Under the pieces are notes generated by a model. That model was given only the letters and a program-made list of their open reading frames with translations. It did not search any database and had not been told where the DNA came from. Below are positions 60,789 to 64,000 of a DNA stretch of 64,000 nucleotides, piece after piece. Numbering within the stretch: the stretch's first letter is position 1; each line of letters opens with the position of its first letter. A program made the position numbers and the translations under genes. Source of the DNA: Parvularculaceae bacterium (lineage in GTDB: Bacteria > Pseudomonadota > Alphaproteobacteria > Caulobacterales > Parvularculaceae); the NCBI GenBank assembly GCA_021776475.1, contig JAJFFV010000005.1:1674001-1738000 (forward strand), written 5' to 3'.

Positions 60789-61088
60789 TTGGTCAGAAGG
60801 GCATTATCGGCTCAGGAAATTCTTGACACGAATAAATTCGCAAGTAGTCGGATGCTGTCCTCCACACGGCGCATGTTGGATCGCTTGGTTGCGAAACGGC
60901 TGCTCAGCGTTGAACCAGATCAAGGGGCAAAGACGTTTGTACCGGCGGGGCTGAGAACTGAAGTCTGTCAGGGGCGATCGCGGTCGCCTTCGGACTCGGT
61001 GGCGAATGTCCAAAACGCACGGCTGATCTCAAAAGCCCGCGACCCTACCATGCTGCAGCGAGTGAAAATCCGACCTGATATTTCCTAG
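60789..61088 (+). pseudogene. Possible degraded BlaI/MecI-like repressor
   Basis: The first ~55 residues (RALSAQEILDTNKFASSRML and RRMLDRLVAKRLLSVEPDQG) resemble a penicillinase-repressor winged helix. The remainder does not match and there is no ribosome site. It may be a remnant or a chance frame. Confidence 0.3.
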
Positions 61089-61105
61089 TGGGACCAATAA
61101 GAAAT

Positions 61106-61522
61106 ATGAACAATATACTTTTCCTTCTTCCGTTTGGATTGCTGGCTGCGGTGTTCTGGTTCTATGCGGGCAGCCCGCAAAACCCCTTCATGCGGAAATG
61201 GGCGGGCAATGTGCTGTTCGTGATCGACGGTGGTAGCCTTCGACTGAACGATGTTCGCCAACGCGTTGTCCTCTGGGGCGTCACAGCGCCGGCGATAGGG
61301 GAAAGCGGCTACGAACAGGCAAAACTGTACCTCAGTAAACTGACGTATTGCGAATATCTTGAATGCCGCGAAGTCCTAGTGGATCTGGAGCGCCGGATCG
61401 TTGCAAGATGCTATCGCTGGGATGGTGCCGAGATCAACAAATTGATGATTGATAGCGGCCTTTGTCAGGAATGTCCTGAAATAACAAAAGGGTTTTATTC
61501 GGCAAGGGCCCAAGCCGGTTAG
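61106..61522 (+). CDS. Membrane-anchored nuclease-fold (SNase-like) protein, probably inactive
   Basis: 138 aa from the ATG at 61106. One N-terminal helix, then the staphylococcal nuclease barrel: VLFVIDGGSLRLNDVRQRVV, LWGVTAPAIGESGYEQAKLY, DGAEINKLMIDSGLCQE. The metal-binding DGD reads DGG and the Glu of APE is replaced, so catalysis is doubtful. A structural or binding role is likely. Confidence 0.7.
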   Translation: MNNILFLLPFGLLAAVFWFYAGSPQNPFMRKWAGNVLFVIDGGSLRLNDVRQRVVLWGVTAPAIGESGYEQAKLYLSKLTYCEYLECREVLVDLERRIVARCYRWDGAEINKLMIDSGLCQECPEITKGFYSARAQAG

Positions 61523-61599
61523 ATTCTGTGTGCGTAAGCCCATTCGGGCTCCTGATAATTATGGAGAGAGTTGCCAGAGAATTTGTGCCCTTGAGAAAA

Positions 61600-61929
61600 T
61601 TAACAGGCTCTATCAACCTTTTTACTTCTTTGCTTTTTGTCGATCAACACATCTTGCTGCCATTTGCTCGGTTTCTTGTCGGTGCGGTGAATACAGCCTA
61701 CCCAACAGCAGGGCCGTTTTTGACCTTCGAGAAGCTCCTCTACAGCCCGCTTGATCCGCTTTATGCGAGTCTTTTCTTGCTTTGCATCTTCAACCCAACA
61801 AATAAATTCGTTTCGCGCGATCGGCGTCAGGTTTTCCCAGAGGCTTGTAATTTTTTTTGATTCAGTCAACGCGTTGACGAAGTCAACGGGTAATTCGTGT
61901 ACCAGACCACCTGAAATGTTCCTTTTCAT
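61600..61929 (-). CDS. YdeI/OmdA-like protein
   Basis: 109 aa. ELPVDFVNALTESKKITSLW and NLTPIARNEFICWVEDAKQE are the signature of the OmdA/YdeI C-terminal domain, followed by KTRIKRIKRAVEELLEGQK. The usual N-terminal domain is absent, making this a short single-domain member. It has an extra Cys-rich tail (KRPCCWVGC). Confidence 0.75.
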   Translation of the reverse strand: MKRNISGGLVHELPVDFVNALTESKKITSLWENLTPIARNEFICWVEDAKQEKTRIKRIKRAVEELLEGQKRPCCWVGCIHRTDKKPSKWQQDVLIDKKQRSKKVDRAC

Positions 61930-62219
61930 GCGCTTAAACTATCTAAAACACCTTGCCTGTCAATCACCTACTAATCTGTTGCAAATCGAATTAGCGGCTG
62001 TTCTGGCATTCACCGCAAACGTCCGCTCTGGCTGACTAGGATGATCGGTTTACAAGCAACGGCACAATCCGTCTGTTCTTCGCCAAATGGCGACCTCTAA
62101 GTTCAAGCTTCGACCGTCTAATTTGGAGTGTAAAATAGATCAAAAGTTAGACTTACCAACCAGTTCCCTGCTATCTTGAAATGCTTAAGCGGTGCCTAAT
62201 AACGAGTTGATCAATAGTC

Positions 62220-62723
62220 ATGACCAGACGCAAAAGCCATTTGGGTCAAAAAAAACCATTATACCGAAAGGTGAATACAAAGGCGCGAGGCGTACGGCAC
62301 AAGTTTGGCGGCGAGGCCCGTTGGGATCGAAACAGCAAACTTGGTCAAGATGATCTGCGCTCGCGAGGTTCCATGCACTTGAACAATCAAGGCGACAGCC
62401 GACGAGGCCTAGACTACACTCCTCTATTCAAGTTTCTACTTTCTCGCGTCGGCGATGATTGGGACGTAATATACAGTGAGGCAGTCGCAAGATTGGACAA
62501 AATCGAACCAATCTTTTGGATGGTGGCAAAAAACGAAGCGGAAAAAAAACCATTTTTCCGCGCAGGCGAAAGTGCATTCTTTAGCGGTCTTTTCGTTGAC
62601 GCCGAAAACAAATTATCGATGGTCGATCCAAATTTGGGATTCGAGGATATGGAACCATCGTGCTCGTGTTGTACCCATACCTTTAATGGTATCAAGTTTT
62701 TGCGGCCATTCTCAACCAATTAG
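62220..62723 (+). CDS. Hypothetical protein with Cys-cluster
   Basis: 167 aa. A very basic start (MTRRKSHLGQKKPLYRKVNT, VRHKFGGEARWDRN) and a C-terminal Cys cluster in EPSCSCCTHTFNGIKF suggest nucleic-acid and zinc binding. Similar orphan proteins occur sporadically in bacteria; no function is known to me. Confidence 0.65.
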   Translation: MTRRKSHLGQKKPLYRKVNTKARGVRHKFGGEARWDRNSKLGQDDLRSRGSMHLNNQGDSRRGLDYTPLFKFLLSRVGDDWDVIYSEAVARLDKIEPIFWMVAKNEAEKKPFFRAGESAFFSGLFVDAENKLSMVDPNLGFEDMEPSCSCCTHTFNGIKFLRPFSTN

Positions 62724-63020
62724 CCAAAACACCTGTAGCTCGCGAACTCAGAAAAGCTTTGGCCAACCCGACAACAATCTTCTCGAGGCCAATGTAACAG
62801 ACTCCGAGAAGAATTTTAGGCACATCAACTAAGACACGCATCGATATCCAAAACTTAAGAGCAACTTTTCTAAACGACTTTTCGGGGTTTTTATGGTGAT
62901 CCAGATGTCGAGTTTTGGATCAGCCAGCTTACCAAGGTTGCTGTGGCCAAAGGATTTTGGTTACCCACTCGGCAAAATCCTTAGATTGGAAGCATGAAGT
63001 CAAATTGAGAATTAATTCCT
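62724..63020. other. Gene-free stretch before the flagellin end
   Basis: No gene seen. An AT-rich gap between the hypothetical gene and the minus-strand flagellin stop. Confidence 0.5.
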
Positions 63021-64000
63021 CTATGAGCGAAATAAATACATGAGCTTTTCAGGCCGCTGATTGACGATTGAAAGCGCCTCGGATTTCAGAACTTGCTTGA
63101 CCTGAAGTGCCTGCAATCGCGCAGAAGTCTCCTCAAAATCCGTTTCGACGAGATTGCCGATGCCATCGGCGAAAAGCTGACTAAAATTAAACTTGGTGAC
63201 ACTATTCTGCGAGCTTTCAAAATCAGCCGCTGCATCTCTTGCTGCCTGCAACACGCTTTCAATGTTTACAAGGGCCGTCGTGGCGGATGTTGTGACGTTG
63301 ATATCGCCGAGGGCAGCGAGAATGCCCCTCACTTTAATTGCGCCCGGAATCTTGATCGCGACGTTCACATCAGTCTCTGGTTTGTTGTTAGTCGAAGTCA
63401 CATTAGTCACAATTGGGTCAGCCACTTCTGTCAGCTCAATCTTAATACCCTTCAACTTTTGCGCTTTGATAGCTTTGTTTATGGTGCGAGCAACGTCTTT
63501 TTGAGTATCGTTTGCACCCACATTGAACGAAACAGTTTCTTTACCAATTTTCAAATTGTAACCAGATGTAACGATCGTTTCAGTTGCGACTACCTCAAGC
63601 TGCGGCGAAACGCCTTTTTTTGATTTTATCGTTAGCTCCGTGATTGTGCCGCCCACGACTAATCTAGCGTCTGCCGTTGGAGAATTGTTAGTCACATTAG
63701 CCGCATTTGGATTAGCCGCTTCTGTCACGTTGATCTTAATATCCTTCAACTTTTGCGATTTGATAGCTTTGTTTATGGTGCGTTCGACGTCTTTTTGAGT
63801 ATCGTTCGCACCCACATTGAAAGAAATAGTTTCCTTACCAATTTTCAAATTGTATCCAGATGTGACGATCGTTTCAGTTGCGACTACCCCAAGCTGCGGC
63901 GAAACGCCTTTTTTCGGTCTTATCGTTAGTTCCGTCGTGGCACCGCCCACGACTATCCTAGCGTCTGCCGCTGGTGAATTGTTGACTTTCACACTTTCTA
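63021..64000 (-). CDS. Flagellin, 3' part, with tandem repeated insert domains
   Basis: The frame is open to the right edge, so the N-terminus lies outside. The end (SVTKFNFSQLFADGIGNLVE, then TDFEETSARLQALQVKQVLK and ALSIVNQRPEKLMYLFRS) is the conserved D0/D1 C-terminal domain of flagellin. The visible upstream part holds two copies of a ~98-residue unit (ADARIVVGG ... GYNLKIGKETISFNVGANDT, and ADARLVVGG ... IGKETVSFNVGANDT) with Hook_IN-like sequence. The flagellin is therefore enlarged in its surface-exposed region. More copies may lie upstream. Confidence 0.9.
   Translation of the reverse strand, partial: ESVKVNNSPAADARIVVGGATTELTIRPKKGVSPQLGVVATETIVTSGYNLKIGKETISFNVGANDTQKDVERTINKAIKSQKLKDIKINVTEAANPNAANVTNNSPTADARLVVGGTITELTIKSKKGVSPQLEVVATETIVTSGYNLKIGKETVSFNVGANDTQKDVARTINKAIKAQKLKGIKIELTEVADPIVTNVTSTNNKPETDVNVAIKIPGAIKVRGILAALGDINVTTSATTALVNIESVLQAARDAAADFESSQNSVTKFNFSQLFADGIGNLVETDFEETSARLQALQVKQVLKSEALSIVNQRPEKLMYLFRS
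63402..63983 (-). repeat. Two tandem 294-bp repeats in the flagellin gene
   Basis: The units start at NNSP-x-ADAR (residues 4 and 102 of the visible part) and are ~85 % alike at the protein level in their cores by eye. They encode the surface insert, not the conserved C-terminal domain. Confidence 0.8.

Overview
The window looks like chromosome of a moderate-GC alphaproteobacterium, plausibly Hyphomonadales/Maricaulales or Parvularculales. This is inferred from gene families only: a carD-fdxA pair, a Suv3-like helicase overlapping an S4 protein, a DUF6090-type membrane-anchor protein, AraC and TonB-receptor modules, and a flagellin ending in the usual ALSIxNQ tail. There is no rRNA and no CRISPR. 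Two tRNA genes are present, Tyr(GTA) and Gly(TCC).

Region 1 (1-20.7 kb) is mostly core genome. It runs: the 3' end of a bacterial alpha-2-macroglobulin followed by pbpC; carD with a very long lysine/alanine-rich N-terminal extension; fdxA; a TerB-like gene; a lipid-type block of two thiolase-superfamily genes, a DUF1295 membrane enzyme and a carotenoid oxygenase; a DoxX-like gene; a compact MerR-controlled operon with a classical 19-bp-spacer promoter; the Suv3-like helicase and S4 gene; several envelope proteins; rlmB; and the two tRNAs.

Region 2 (20.7-34 kb) is accessory. It has small regulator/effector pairs (HxlR with a glutathione S-transferase, TetR with a membrane protein), DUF3500 and PD40 lipoproteins, a minimal tyrosine recombinase, gene remnants (an IS66-type transposase tail, a TonB-receptor tail, a SnoaL-like N-terminus) and a degenerate dispersed intergenic repeat.

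Region 3 (33-39 kb) is a substrate-utilisation module: AraC regulator, TonB-dependent receptor, alpha/beta hydrolase and MFS transporter. Together they suggest uptake across the outer membrane, hydrolysis of an ester-like compound, and inner-membrane transport.

Region 4 (39.6-45.8 kb) is the most interesting part. A 69-residue peptide has a double-glycine-type leader, a very basic core of Gly-Gly-Ser-Ser-Ser-Lys repeats and a Cys-Cys-Cys-Tyr end. It is followed by a strong terminator, a 333-aa protein with a possible ParB/sulfiredoxin-like motif, a CvaA-like adaptor, a C39-peptidase ABC exporter with an intact catalytic set, and an outer-membrane factor. This is a complete peptide maturation and type I export system for an unusual class II microcin-like or modified peptide. 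A BigR/SqrR-like ArsR gene and a LuxR solo lie directly downstream.

Region 5 (46-64 kb) holds an ArsR/SRPBCC/VOC/DUF1428 operon preceded by broken relatives, a secreted coiled-coil protein divergent from a second LuxR-type regulator with a perfect 19-bp palindrome between them, TetR/DUF2147, MarR (with an 11-bp operator palindrome), CBS, a SulP transporter, DUF983, cytochrome c, LysR, several small proteins, and at the right edge the 3' part of a flagellin containing tandem 98-residue repeats.
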